A stretch of 64,000 nucleotides of DNA from Streptomyces cadmiisoli. GTDB lineage: Bacteria; Actinomycetota; Actinomycetes; Streptomycetales; Streptomycetaceae. Positions 13,514 to 22,358 of this stretch are shown one piece after another. The stretch covers positions 1,550,001 through 1,614,000 of the forward strand of contig NZ_CP030073.1 of the NCBI RefSeq assembly GCF_003261055.1. The letters are read 5' to 3'. The notes below the pieces were generated by a model, which was not told the DNA's origin, ran no database searches, and worked only from the letters and a program-made list of their open reading frames with translations. Position numbers and translations under genes: made by a program. Each line of letters begins with the position of its first letter. Within the stretch, counting starts at the first letter, position 1.

Positions 13514-14005
13514 GTGAGCAACGGTTCCGAGGGCGCGACGCCCGGTTTCCTGGTCTGGCGGCTGTCCATGAAGTGGCGTGTGGCGGTCGACCGCGCGGTC
13601 GCGCCCCTGGGCCTGACCCACGCGCAGTACTCGCTGGTCGCCTCGCTGCACGGCATGCAGCGCTCCGGGCTGCGGCCCAGTCAGCGGCGGCTCGCGGACC
13701 ACACCGGCCTCGAACCGCTGTACGTCTCGAAGCTCGCGCGCGCCCTGGAGGGCGCCGGCCTGCTGGAGCGCACCCGCGATCCACGGGACCCGCGCGCCGT
13801 CCAACTGGCCCTCACGGACGAGGGCCGGGACGTCACACGCCGGGCCATCACCGTCGTTCACGGGCTGCTGGAGCAGTTGCTGCAACCGCTCGGCGGGCTC
13901 GGCGGCCCACGCGCGAGGGAGTTCACCCGCGATCTCGCCACCCTGCTCGACACACCACTCGATCCCTTCACCGAACACGACGAGAACAAGCAGGAGCAGA
14001 CATGA
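13514..14005 (+). CDS. MarR family transcriptional regulator
   Basis: A 163-residue winged-helix protein with GTG start. The MarR core is clear: LTHAQYSLVASLHGM, the recognition region QRRLADHTGLEPLYVSKLARALEGAGLLERT, then the wing RDPRDPRAVQLALTDEG. MarR dimers repress divergent genes and release DNA on binding phenolic or oxidised ligands. It probably controls itself and the divergent pirin gene. The stop overlaps the next start (ATGA at 14,002-14,005), so the following gene is coupled. Confidence 0.92.
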   Translation: MSNGSEGATPGFLVWRLSMKWRVAVDRAVAPLGLTHAQYSLVASLHGMQRSGLRPSQRRLADHTGLEPLYVSKLARALEGAGLLERTRDPRDPRAVQLALTDEGRDVTRRAITVVHGLLEQLLQPLGGLGGPRAREFTRDLATLLDTPLDPFTEHDENKQEQT

Positions 14006-14445
14006 CGACCACCGCGCCCAGGGTCGACGGCCGCGTCATAGGCCTGGCCCACCACGCCGCCCGCGCCGTCCTCGAAACCGTGCTCGCCCGCCACGGCCTC
14101 ACTTTCCACCAGGTGGTGACCCTCCGGCTCGTCGCCGTCGCCGGGGCCCCCGTCGAGCGTGCCGCGCTCGTCGCCGAGGTCGTCGGGGCGCTGAAGACCG
14201 ACGCGTCCGAGGCGCGGGGCGTCGTCGACGGGCTGATCGCCGGAGGGCTCGTCGAGGCGGTGGACGCCGAGGTGCGGATCACCGGGGCCGGACAGGAGCT
14301 GTACGAGACGTCCGCCGCCGAGACCGGAGAGATCGCCGACCGGATCTACGCCGGGATCCCGGCCGAGGACCTGGCGGTGGCCGGGCGGGTGCTGACCCTG
14401 GTCACCGAACGCGCCGACGCCGAGCTGGCCGCCCTGGCGCAGTGA
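14002..14445 (+). CDS. MarR-like winged-helix protein
   Basis: A 147-residue protein translationally coupled to the preceding marR by an ATGA overlap. Its layout resembles a MarR fold: VLARHGLTFHQVVTLRLVA, a helix-turn-helix-like stretch and an ITGAGQELYE segment equivalent to the LT-x-x-G element after the wing. The recognition region is weaker than in its neighbour. It may heterodimerise with the upstream MarR or act as a degenerate partner; its function is not established. Confidence 0.82.
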   Translation: MTTTAPRVDGRVIGLAHHAARAVLETVLARHGLTFHQVVTLRLVAVAGAPVERAALVAEVVGALKTDASEARGVVDGLIAGGLVEAVDAEVRITGAGQELYETSAAETGEIADRIYAGIPAEDLAVAGRVLTLVTERADAELAALAQ

Positions 14446-14537
14446 AACGGAGGGCGGGCGGGAGGCTCCGAGCGGTGTCCGGGCCCGCGGAATGCGCGAC
14501 GGCCTCGCGTGGTTGAGTGCGTCGAAGGAGGTCAGCA

Positions 14538-14885
14538 GTGGAGATGACGTACTACGACCACGGAACGCCGGCCGAGCGCTGGGAGCGCGCGCGGATGTTC
14601 TTCGACGCCAAGGACTACGCCGCGGCGGCGCGCGTCCTGGGCGGGCTGGTCGAGGAGGTGCCGGAGCAGACCGGACCGCGGCTGCTGCTGGCCCGTGCCT
14701 ACTACCACTCGGCCCAACTGCGGCGCGCCGAGGCGGAGCTGCGTGTCATCGTCGAGCGCGACCCGGTGGAGCACTACGCGCGGCTGCTGCTGGGCCGTAC
14801 GCTCCAGCGGCAGAGCCGGTCCGAGGAGGCGGAGCCGCACCTGCGGATCGCCTCGGCGCTCGCGGGCGACTTCGAGGAGCTCTGA
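14538..14885 (+). CDS. Small TPR protein
   Basis: A 115-residue tetratricopeptide-repeat protein. The GTG at 14,538 is preceded by AAGGAGG with good spacing, which fixes the start. About three TPR units are visible (ARMFFDAKDYAAAARVLGGL, LARAYYHSAQLRRAEAELRV, LLGRTLQRQSRSEEAEPHLR). Such proteins act as small protein-interaction scaffolds; no partner can be assigned. A very strong terminator follows immediately. Confidence 0.88.
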   Translation: MEMTYYDHGTPAERWERARMFFDAKDYAAAARVLGGLVEEVPEQTGPRLLLARAYYHSAQLRRAEAELRVIVERDPVEHYARLLLGRTLQRQSRSEEAEPHLRIASALAGDFEEL

Positions 14886-14907
14886 CGGCTCCCGCCCCGC
14901 ACGCCCC

Positions 14908-14943
14908 GGCGGGCCCGGCCTCCCCGCGGAGGCCGGGCCCGCC
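14908..14943. terminator. Bidirectional 16-bp stem terminator
   Basis: Perfect 16-bp inverted repeat (14,908-14,923 with 14,928-14,943) with a CCGC loop, located between the convergent TPR and PepSY genes. Confidence 0.88.
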
Positions 14944-14948
14944 GTGTG

Positions 14949-16379
14949 TCACGGTCGCCCGGGCCGGCCCCCGGTACCGGCCGGGGCGCCCGGCGTCCGC
15001 CGCCCCCGCCGGTGCGCGATCTCACCGAGGACCACGTCCACGGCGATGAAAGCGGCCAGCGGGACACCGAGCAGCGGAAGGAAGTAGCCGACGACCGCGG
15101 TCACGGCCAGCAGCGGGACGAGGATCTGCGGCGGCACCTTGGCCCAGGCTCCGCGCGGCACCGGCCGGCCGAAGGCCGAGCCGCGGCCACGCTGCCACCA
15201 CATGCGGTAGCCCAGCAGGATCAGCACGATCAGACTGAGCGCGACGAGCATCAGGGCGAGCTGGTTGACGAGCCCGAACAGGATGCCGGTGTGCAGGTCG
15301 ATGCCCCAGCGGGTCAGCTTGGCCAGCAGCGGGTAGTCGGCGAAGCGCAGCACATCGGTGACCTCGCCGGTCGACGGGTCGACCGCGACCGAGTCCTGCT
15401 TCTCCGGCCAGCTGCGCTGCACCTGTCTGACGACGTAGGCCGAGCTCGCGTCGGCGGGCGGAACGATCTCCACCGGGTCGCCCAGCCCTTCGGCGCGGGC
15501 GGCGGCCAGCACCTTGTCCAGGCCGACCCCGTGCTCGGCGGTGCCGCCGGAGCCCGCCGCGGCACCGTGTCCCCCGTGGTCGCCGCCCGCCGTGGCCGAG
15601 ATCGAGGGGGTGGAGTGGCCCAGCGAGGTGCGCAGTTCGCCGATGTTGGCGCCGGCGTACGTCGACCAGGTCAGTCCGGTCGCCGACAGGAACAGGAACC
15701 CGATCGCGGCCCAGGCGCCGACGGTTCCGTGCAGGCCGAGGGTGCGGCGCCGTCCGCCGGTGCCGCGTACCTTGCGCAGGGCGCGGCGTCGGGAGAACCA
15801 CAGCACCAGGCCGCCGGCCGCGATCAACCACAGCCAGCTCGCGGCGAGTTCGCTGTACAGGCGCCCGGTCTCACCCAGGTGCAGATCGCGGTGGAACTCG
15901 TCGATCCAGGTGCGCAGCGGCAGCGCCCCGGTGGAGCCGTACTGCTCCAGGGCGCCGCGCACCTGACCGGTGTACGGGTCGACGAAAACCGCGAGTGTCT
16001 TGCCCTCGTCGATGCCGGGCACCCCGGCGAGCATGACGCGTGTGGTCTCGTCGTCCTGCGCGGAGGTCCGCACGGTCGCGACCGCGCCCTCGGGGTGGGC
16101 CTCGCGCGCGGCCTCGACCTGCTCGGATATCGGCAGCCTCGTGTCGCCGACCTCGGGGACGGTCATCTCGTCGGCGTACAGGATCTTCTCGGCCTGGAAA
16201 GAGCCCGCGTACAGGAAGCCCGTGGTGGCCGCGACGAGCAGGAACGGCGCGACGAGCACTCCCGCGTAGAAGTGCAGACGCAGGATCAGCGGGCGCAGCA
16301 GCGCCCGTCCGCCGGGTGACGGGGCCGACTCGGTCCGATGCGGGGACTCGTCCGTGTCGGTCGGGGGAGCGGTGGTCAT
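14949..16379 (-). CDS. PepSY-associated transmembrane protein
   Basis: A 476-residue membrane protein starting at the ATG at 16,377-16,379, preceded by a GGAGAAA ribosome binding site. Four principal membrane helices are visible: after LHFYAGVLVAPFLLVAATTG, around LAASWLWLIAAGGLVLWF, WAAIGFLFLSATGL and LVNQLALMLVALSLIVLIL, with PepSY-like extracytoplasmic segments (FVDPYTGQVRG; AVDPSTGEVTDVL). The family is linked to iron uptake and peptidase regulation, and homologues sit with ferric-reductase-like or copper genes. A Gly/His-rich stretch (GGDHGGHGAAAGSGG) could bind metal. The exact role is unknown. Confidence 0.87.
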   Translation of the reverse strand: MTTAPPTDTDESPHRTESAPSPGGRALLRPLILRLHFYAGVLVAPFLLVAATTGFLYAGSFQAEKILYADEMTVPEVGDTRLPISEQVEAAREAHPEGAVATVRTSAQDDETTRVMLAGVPGIDEGKTLAVFVDPYTGQVRGALEQYGSTGALPLRTWIDEFHRDLHLGETGRLYSELAASWLWLIAAGGLVLWFSRRRALRKVRGTGGRRRTLGLHGTVGAWAAIGFLFLSATGLTWSTYAGANIGELRTSLGHSTPSISATAGGDHGGHGAAAGSGGTAEHGVGLDKVLAAARAEGLGDPVEIVPPADASSAYVVRQVQRSWPEKQDSVAVDPSTGEVTDVLRFADYPLLAKLTRWGIDLHTGILFGLVNQLALMLVALSLIVLILLGYRMWWQRGRGSAFGRPVPRGAWAKVPPQILVPLLAVTAVVGYFLPLLGVPLAAFIAVDVVLGEIAHRRGRRTPGAPAGTGGRPGRP

Positions 16380-16512
16380 CAGTGGGGTTTCTCCGGTCAG
16401 CTGGGGACGACTTTCAGCCAGGTGGAGCAGTAGTCGGAGGGCGAGGCGATCGAGTTCCCTCCGGCTCAAGTGGCCTGTGTCACATGACGGGGAGTCATGG
16501 CATGCTGACTGA

Positions 16513-17160
16513 ATGTCTGCCCTCAGTGATCGTGTGCCACTCGCCGTGCGGGTCGAGCAACTCCTCGCCGCGGACGGCCCGTTGACGGTCGTCGCCGCGG
16601 GCGACCCCGTGCTGCGGCGCGGCACCGAGCCGTACGACGGCCAGTTGGAACCCGCCCTGCTGGCCCGGTTCGTCGAGGCCCTGCGCCGCACCATGCACGC
16701 CGCGCCGGGCGTCGGTCTCGCGGCGCCGCAGGTCGGCGTGGAGCTGCGGATCGCGGTGATCGAGGACCCGGCGCCGGTGCCGGAGGAGGTGCGGCTGGCG
16801 CGCGAGCGGGTGCCGCAGCCGTTCCGGGTGCTGGTGAATCCGAGGTACGAACCCGTCGGCGCCGGGCGCGCCGCGTTCTTCGAGGGCTGTCTGAGCGTGC
16901 CGGGCTGGCAGGCCGTGGTGGCCCGGCACGCCCAGGTGCGGCTGACCGGCGCCGACGAGCACGGGCGCGCGGTGGACGAGGTGTTCAGCGGCTGGCCCGC
17001 CCGGATCGTGCAGCACGAGACGGACCATCTGGACGGTGTGCTCTACCTCGACCGGGCCGAACCGCGTTCGCTGTCGTCCAACCAGGCGGTGCTGGAACGC
17101 TGGGCGCAGCCGACCCCGGTTCACGCCGCGCGGGAGCTGGGTTTCCGGCTGCCCGGATGA
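16513..17160 (+). CDS. def: Peptide deformylase
   Basis: A 215-residue protein with all three deformylase metal-site motifs: GVGLAAPQ, EGCLS and QHETDHLDG. It removes the N-formyl group from nascent proteins using Fe(II). Streptomycetes usually carry several def genes; this stand-alone one, away from the fmt/ribosome-associated operon, is probably an accessory paralogue. The ATG follows a short leader, with no other gene in the operon. Confidence 0.95.
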   Translation: MSALSDRVPLAVRVEQLLAADGPLTVVAAGDPVLRRGTEPYDGQLEPALLARFVEALRRTMHAAPGVGLAAPQVGVELRIAVIEDPAPVPEEVRLARERVPQPFRVLVNPRYEPVGAGRAAFFEGCLSVPGWQAVVARHAQVRLTGADEHGRAVDEVFSGWPARIVQHETDHLDGVLYLDRAEPRSLSSNQAVLERWAQPTPVHAARELGFRLPG

Positions 17161-17193
17161 TTCCGCCGAACCCGCCGGTCGGGGGCGGCGGCG

Positions 17194-18627
17194 TCAGTTG
17201 TCCCGGTAGCCCTCCAGCAGCCGCAGCCACACCTCGCTGAGCGTGGGGTACGCCGGCACCGCGTGCCAGAGCCTGCTCAGCGGCACCTCTCCGGCCACCG
17301 CGACGGTCGCCGCGTGGATGAGCTCGCCGACACCGGGGCCGACGAAGGTGACACCGCGCAGGATCTCCCGCTCCACGTCGACCACCATCCGGGCGCGTCC
17401 GCGGTGGCCGTCGCCGTACAGGCCCGCTCCGGCGACCGAGGAGAACTCGACGTCGACGGCCCGGACGCGGTGGCCGGCCTGCTTCGCCTCGGCCAGGGAG
17501 AGCCCCACGGCGGCGGCCTCCGGGTCGGCGAACACGACCTGGGGGACGGCTCCGTGATCGGCGGTGGCCGCGTGCGCGCCCCAGGGACCGGCTTCGGCCC
17601 CGGACCCGCCGAGGGCGCGCGCGGCGATGGCGGCGCCCGCGACGCGGGCCTGGTACTTGCCCTGGTGCGTGAGCAGGGCCCGGTGGTTGACGTCGCCGAC
17701 CGCGTACAGCCAGTCGCTGCCGGTCACCCGCAGGCTGTCGTCGACCGGCAGCCAGGAACCCGGTTCCAGGCCGACCGTGTCGAGGCCGATGTCGCCGGTG
17801 CGCGGGGTGCGGCCGGTGGCGAACAGGATCTCGTCGGCCTCGACGCGCTCACCTTGGCCGGTGACGGCGACCACCGTGCCGTTCTCACGGGTCACCGACG
17901 TGACGGAGGTGCCGGTGCGCACGTCGGCGCCCGCGCCGGTCAGCCCCTCGGCGACGAGTTCGCCGGCGAACGGCTCCATGCGCGGCAGCAGTCCCTTGCC
18001 GCGGACGAGGAGCGTCACCCGGGAGCCGAGGGCCTGCCAGGCGGTGGCCATCTCGGTGGCGACGACACCGCCGCCGACGACGATCAGCCGGCCGGGCACC
18101 TCCTGGGCGCTGGTCGCCTCCCGGCTGGTCCAGGGGCGGACGTCCGCGAGACCGGGCAGCTCGGGCAGCAGGGCGCCGCTGCCGGTGCAGACGGCCACGG
18201 CGTGCCGGGCGGTCAGGGTGCGCGTGGTCCCGTCGGGGCCGGTCACGGTGACCGTGCGGGGGCCGGAGAGCCGTCCGTGCCCGCGGTGGAGGTCGGCGCC
18301 GATCCCTTCGAGCCACCGGACCTGGCCGTCGTCCTTCCAGTGCGAGGTGTACTCGTCGCGGTGGGCGAGGACGGCGGTGACGTCGAGCGGTCCCCGCGCC
18401 GCCTCCCGCAGACCCGGGACACGGCGGGCGTCGGCGCGCAGCAGGACCGGGCGCAGCAGGGCCTTGCTGGGCATGCAGGCCCAGTACGAGCACTCGCCGC
18501 CGACCAGCTCGCTCTCCACGACCGCCGTGCTCAGACCGGCCGCACGGGTGCGGTCGGCGACGTTCTCCCCCACGGGCCCGGCACCGAGAACCACTACGTC
18601 GTATGCGATGGAATCCGTTTCCGTCAT
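17194..18627 (-). CDS. FAD/NAD(P)-dependent disulfide oxidoreductase (MerA/Lpd-like)
   Basis: A 477-residue class I flavoprotein disulfide reductase starting at the ATG at 18,625-18,627. It has the FAD-binding GAGPVGE, the redox pair in ECSYWACMPSK (Cys-x4-Cys), an NAD(P)-binding GGGVVATE, the ATGRTPRT and YAVGDVNHRALLTHQGKYQA signatures and the dimerization domain. At the C-terminus the catalytic His-Glu pair of lipoamide dehydrogenase (AHPTLSE) reads AYPTLSE: Tyr replaces His, as in MerA and soluble transhydrogenase relatives. It is divergent from thioredoxin. The electron acceptor is unknown; a role in thiol or metal redox is likely. Confidence 0.9.
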   Translation of the reverse strand: MTETDSIAYDVVVLGAGPVGENVADRTRAAGLSTAVVESELVGGECSYWACMPSKALLRPVLLRADARRVPGLREAARGPLDVTAVLAHRDEYTSHWKDDGQVRWLEGIGADLHRGHGRLSGPRTVTVTGPDGTTRTLTARHAVAVCTGSGALLPELPGLADVRPWTSREATSAQEVPGRLIVVGGGVVATEMATAWQALGSRVTLLVRGKGLLPRMEPFAGELVAEGLTGAGADVRTGTSVTSVTRENGTVVAVTGQGERVEADEILFATGRTPRTGDIGLDTVGLEPGSWLPVDDSLRVTGSDWLYAVGDVNHRALLTHQGKYQARVAGAAIAARALGGSGAEAGPWGAHAATADHGAVPQVVFADPEAAAVGLSLAEAKQAGHRVRAVDVEFSSVAGAGLYGDGHRGRARMVVDVEREILRGVTFVGPGVGELIHAATVAVAGEVPLSRLWHAVPAYPTLSEVWLRLLEGYRDN

Positions 18628-18773
18628 GGGGGTCAGTCTGCTGGGTGGTGTCGCGCCGGGGCCATGTGGGTACGCGCGCCGTTGCCCGCCCGCCGGACCT
18701 CCGGAATACGTCACGGCCCGACCGTGTTGTGCCCACCGGTTCGACCCCCACCTCAGGAAGAGGGATGCACACC

Positions 18774-19142
<369 letters not shown>

Positions 19143-19207
19143 GACGGCGCCCGGCAGCACTGCCGCTCGCCTCGGGCGGAACCGGCCGCGCTCCCGTGTG
19201 CGGCACG

Positions 19208-19237
19208 GGCGGCGCGCCCCGGCCGGGACGCGCCGCC
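19208..19237. terminator. Hairpin terminator between convergent trxA and lacI-type genes
   Basis: Nine-bp inverted repeat GGCGGCGCG (19,208-19,216) and CGCGCCGCC (19,229-19,237) with a 12-nt loop. Confidence 0.65.
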
Positions 19238-19285
19238 GCGATTCGGTACGCCCTCGCGCGGCAGGGTGCGGTGCGGGCCGGCGGG

Positions 19286-20320
19286 TCAGGTCGATTCGCG
19301 CTGGATCACGGCGGCGCCCAGCACCTCGTGCCGTTCGGGGGCGGCGGCCGGGTCGCGCACCGCGCGGTCTACCAGTTCGGCGAGTTCCCGGCCCGAGGGC
19401 AGTTCGATGTGGACGGTGCTCAGCCGGGGCCGCAGCAGCCGGCCGAGCATCAGGTCGTCGGAGCCGATCAGCGCCGTGTCCTCGGGGATGCGGACGCCGG
19501 CGTCCTGGAGGGCCCGCATCAGCAGCATCGCGTACTCGTCGTTGTAGGCGAAGACCGCGTCGAGGCCGAGTTCCGGCCAGCGCTCGGCGAGCCGCGCCGC
19601 GGCCTCCTCGTCGTGCGCGAGGGGCAGCTCGGTGACGACGGCGTCCGTGCCGCGCAGGCCCCGGCGCACACCGTCGAGGCGGGGCGCGGAGTAGATCTCC
19701 AGGCCGGGCTCCTCCGGTAAGACCACGCCGATACGGCGCCGGCCTCGGGCGTAGAGGTGGGTGGCGGCGACCTGTCCGACGGCCGCGTGGTCCATGAGCA
19801 GGGCGTGCGCGCCCTCGACCGCCTCCGGGCCGAGTGTCACGACGGCGCGGGCACCGGAGCGCTGGAGCACCGCGACGCCCTGCGGGCCCACGCGGGAGCC
19901 GGGCACCAGAACCGCGACCGGCCGCAGTTCGGCCCAGGCGCGGGCGGCCTCGTCGCCTTGCAGACCGAGGGTGCCGTACTGCACCACCGTGTACTCGAGC
20001 CGGCTGAGGGCCCACTGGAGCTCGTTGATGAACCGGCCGTAGAGCGGACCGACCGGGACGGTCGGGGACGGCATGAGGACCATACGGCTCTGCCCGGCGC
20101 GCAGACTGCGGGCGGCGGCGTGCGGTACGTATCCCAGTTCCTTGGCGGCCTCGTGCACACGGCGGCGCGTGGGTTCGCTGATCCGTACGGCGCTGGTGTT
20201 GTTCAGGACGTACGAGACGGTCGCGCGCGAGACGCCGGCCAGGCGGGCCACATCGGCGCTCGTGGGCACGGCGCGCTGCGGGGTCGGCGCGGACGCGGGC
20301 GTGTTCGGTATCTGCACCAT
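19286..20320 (-). CDS. LacI family transcriptional regulator (contains TTA codon)
   Basis: A 344-residue regulator: N-terminal LacI HTH (SADVARLAGVSRATVSYVLNN, hinge VHEAAKELGYVPHAAARSLR) and a periplasmic-binding-protein-like sensor (FAYNDEYAMLLMRALQDAGVRIPEDTALIGSDD). Such proteins usually respond to sugars or nucleosides. A rare TTA leucine codon is present at complement 19,718-19,720 (in VVLPEEP), which would make translation dependent on the bldA tRNA. No transport or catabolic genes adjoin it, so the regulon lies elsewhere apart from likely autoregulation through the palindromes at 20,374-20,397. Confidence 0.92.
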   Translation of the reverse strand: MVQIPNTPASAPTPQRAVPTSADVARLAGVSRATVSYVLNNTSAVRISEPTRRRVHEAAKELGYVPHAAARSLRAGQSRMVLMPSPTVPVGPLYGRFINELQWALSRLEYTVVQYGTLGLQGDEAARAWAELRPVAVLVPGSRVGPQGVAVLQRSGARAVVTLGPEAVEGAHALLMDHAAVGQVAATHLYARGRRRIGVVLPEEPGLEIYSAPRLDGVRRGLRGTDAVVTELPLAHDEEAAARLAERWPELGLDAVFAYNDEYAMLLMRALQDAGVRIPEDTALIGSDDLMLGRLLRPRLSTVHIELPSGRELAELVDRAVRDPAAAPERHEVLGAAVIQREST

Positions 20321-20373
20321 GACGTAGGCATCTTGGCAGAGGCGACGGCACGCGCCACGGGCGGGGGAACATG

Positions 20374-20397
20374 CTTTCGGTTTGAACGAAAGCGTTC
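20374..20397. promoter_or_regulatory. Overlapping palindromes, candidate LacI-type operator
   Basis: Two overlapping inverted repeats, CTTTCG-n7-CGAAAG (20,374-20,392) and GAACG-aaag-CGTTC (20,384-20,397), lie 54 bp upstream of the lacI-type start. The GAAAGCGTTC core resembles LacI-family operators. Confidence 0.6.
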
Positions 20398-20444
20398 GGG
20401 CGGAACCCCGCGTCGCCCGGTCCGTCCGCCGGGGCCGACCGGCC

Positions 20445-21107
20445 TCAGCCGGGCGGTTCGGTGCGCGTCAGCCGGGCCACGAGGTCGACCCAGCCCGCCT
20501 CCAGCCGCTCCAGCGGCATCCCGCACTGCCTGGTCAGGTGATGGATGACCGCGGGGTCGAGGTACCCCATCAGCGTCTGGGCGAGCAGGTCGCAGTCCGC
20601 GTCGGGGACCTCCTGCCGCAGCAGCAGCAGGACGTGCCTCTGCAGCAGGCGCCGGGCAGGCGGGACGAAGCGGCTGTCCGGGGGCCGTTCCGCCGCGAGC
20701 TGGAGCTCCAGCTGGTCCACCGACTTGCGCAGCGCGGCGACGCCGAAGGCGCGCAGCCGCTCCACGGGCGGAGCCCCGGGCCCCAGCGGCGGGGGCCCGC
20801 CGAGGAAGGCCGCCTGGAACTGCTTCTCGGTGTGGTCGAGCAGGGCCGTGAGCAGGCCCACCCGGTCCCCGAAGCGGCGGAACACCGTGCCCTTGCCGAC
20901 CGAGGCCGCCGCGGCCACCGCCTCCATCGTGACGGCGGACGCTCCGCAATCCGCGATCAGCTGCTCGGCCGCCTCCAGCAGCCGTGCGCGGTTGCGTGCC
21001 GCGTCGGCGCGCAGGCACTGCTCCTCCTCGTGCACACCGAGTTCGAGCAACTCGTGCGGGACGTGAGGTTCCTTGGAGCCGGAGAGCGGGGGCAGGGACG
21101 CGGACAT
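20445..21107 (-). CDS. TetR family transcriptional regulator
   Basis: A 220-residue regulator starting at the ATG at 21,105-21,107. The TetR HTH is clear (LLEAAEQLIADCGASAVTMEAVAAAASVGKGTVFRRFGDRVGLL), followed by a helical ligand domain. It is divergent from an NADPH-dependent FMN reductase gene, with two near-identical palindromes between them, so it very probably represses both genes and is released by a quinone-like or electrophilic ligand. Confidence 0.93.
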   Translation of the reverse strand: MSASLPPLSGSKEPHVPHELLELGVHEEEQCLRADAARNRARLLEAAEQLIADCGASAVTMEAVAAAASVGKGTVFRRFGDRVGLLTALLDHTEKQFQAAFLGGPPPLGPGAPPVERLRAFGVAALRKSVDQLELQLAAERPPDSRFVPPARRLLQRHVLLLLRQEVPDADCDLLAQTLMGYLDPAVIHHLTRQCGMPLERLEAGWVDLVARLTRTEPPG

Positions 21108-21137
21108 GAAGACAGCGTAAAGCACCCGGAAGAAACT

Positions 21138-21186
21138 GGACCGCGGTCCGGTTATGCTGCTAGACATTAACCGGACCTCGGTCCGG
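21138..21186. promoter_or_regulatory. Twin TetR-type operator palindromes
   Basis: GGACCGCGGTCC (21,138-21,149, perfect 12-bp palindrome) and CCGGACC-tc-GGTCCGG (21,171-21,186, 7-bp arms) share the GGACC/GGTCC half-site. They are placed 33-37 bp apart between the divergent tetR and FMN-reductase genes, one near each start. Confidence 0.8.
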
Positions 21187-21227
21187 ATACCCGTTTTCAA
21201 TGATGAACCCCCCTCAGGAGTCCCTTT

Positions 21228-21791
21228 ATGTCCGTTCGCATCCTCGCGCTCGTCGGCAGCCTCCGCGCCGGCTCGCACAACCGCCAGCTCGCGGAGGCGG
21301 CCGTCAAGGTCGCCCCCGAGGGCTCCGACATCCAGCTCTACGAGGGTCTGGCAGACATCCCCTTCTACAACGAGGACATCGACGTCGAGGGCGACGTCCC
21401 GGCCGCGGCCGCCCGGCTGCGCGAGGCCGCGGCCGCCGCCGACGCCCTCCTGCTGTTCACCCCCGAGTACAACGGCACCATCCCGGCCGTCCTGAAGAAC
21501 GCCATCGACTGGCTGTCCCGCCCGTACGGCACCGGCGCGATCACCGACAAGCCGGTGGCCGTGGTCGGCACCGCGTTCGGCCAGTACGGCGGTGTGTGGG
21601 CGCAGGACGAGGCCCGCAAGGCAGTGGGCATCGCCGGCGGCAAGGTGCTGGAGGACGTCAAGCTCTCCATCCCGGGCTCCGTGACCCGCTTCGCCGAGAC
21701 GCACCCGGCCGACGACGCCGAGGTCGTCGCCCAGATCGCCGAGGTCGTCACGCGCCTGCACGGCCACGGAACGGATCAGGCGGCCGCCTGA
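21228..21791 (+). CDS. NADPH-dependent FMN reductase (quinone/chromate reductase type)
   Basis: A 187-residue flavodoxin-fold protein. It shows the FMN phosphate loop (GSLRAGSHNRQLA) and the family motif PEYNGTIPAVLKNAIDWLSRP. Family members reduce FMN, quinones, azo compounds or chromate with NADPH. The divergent TetR and shared operators suggest induction by quinones or electrophiles. Confidence 0.93.
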   Translation: MSVRILALVGSLRAGSHNRQLAEAAVKVAPEGSDIQLYEGLADIPFYNEDIDVEGDVPAAAARLREAAAAADALLLFTPEYNGTIPAVLKNAIDWLSRPYGTGAITDKPVAVVGTAFGQYGGVWAQDEARKAVGIAGGKVLEDVKLSIPGSVTRFAETHPADDAEVVAQIAEVVTRLHGHGTDQAAA

Positions 21792-21855
21792 TCCCGAACG
21801 GGCGGGACGGGCTGCCGCCTCACCCGAGGACGGGGCGGGCGGCGGCCTCCCGCAA

Positions 21856-21877
21856 GGGGGCGGGGCAGACCGCCCCC
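21856..21877 (+). terminator. Hairpin terminator after FMN reductase
   Basis: GGGGGCGG (21,856-21,863) pairs with CCGCCCCC (21,870-21,877) across a 6-nt loop, 65 nt after the stop codon. Confidence 0.6.
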
Positions 21878-21975
21878 TGATCCCGAAAGGACGGCCCGCG
21901 GCCACGTCGCCACACCGGGCCGCGAGCCGCCCGCACACGCGCCGCGGCAGTCCGCACCTGCCGCGCGCACGGGGA

Positions 21976-22005
21976 GATGCCCCGGCCCACCCGGGCCGGG
22001 GCATC
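21976..22005. terminator. 13-bp hairpin in the FMN reductase-fkbM interval
   Basis: GATGCCCCGGCCC (21,976-21,988) pairs perfectly with GGGCCGGGGCATC (21,993-22,005) across a 4-nt loop. The 567-bp interval 21,792-22,358 otherwise holds only GC-rich repeats (GATCCCGAA twice, GGGGCATCGG variants) and no supportable gene. Confidence 0.5.
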
Positions 22006-22358
22006 GGCTGTTCCGGCGCACCCGCCGGGGCGAAGGGTCTGACTGCAACCCCGGGGCCGGGGCACCCGGGCGCACCCGTCCGCGACCCGCGGCAGGATCA
22101 CCGCGTCGCACCTTCCCGTGCCCCGCGGCCGGAGCATCGGCCGTTCCCCGGCACCGACCACATCTGCGGACCTGGCCACGGAGGCAGATCCCCGCGCGAG
22201 CACGACCCTCGCCCACCGCCGAGCGCCCGACGGTCGTCCCCTTCCACGGCCCTCCGGCTCTTCACAGCGGCCCGAGGGCGACACCGCACACCCGCCCGTT
22301 TCCGGGAAGACGAAAATCGTTCAACCCGACGACGCTTCGACGCCAACTCTGCCAGGGT

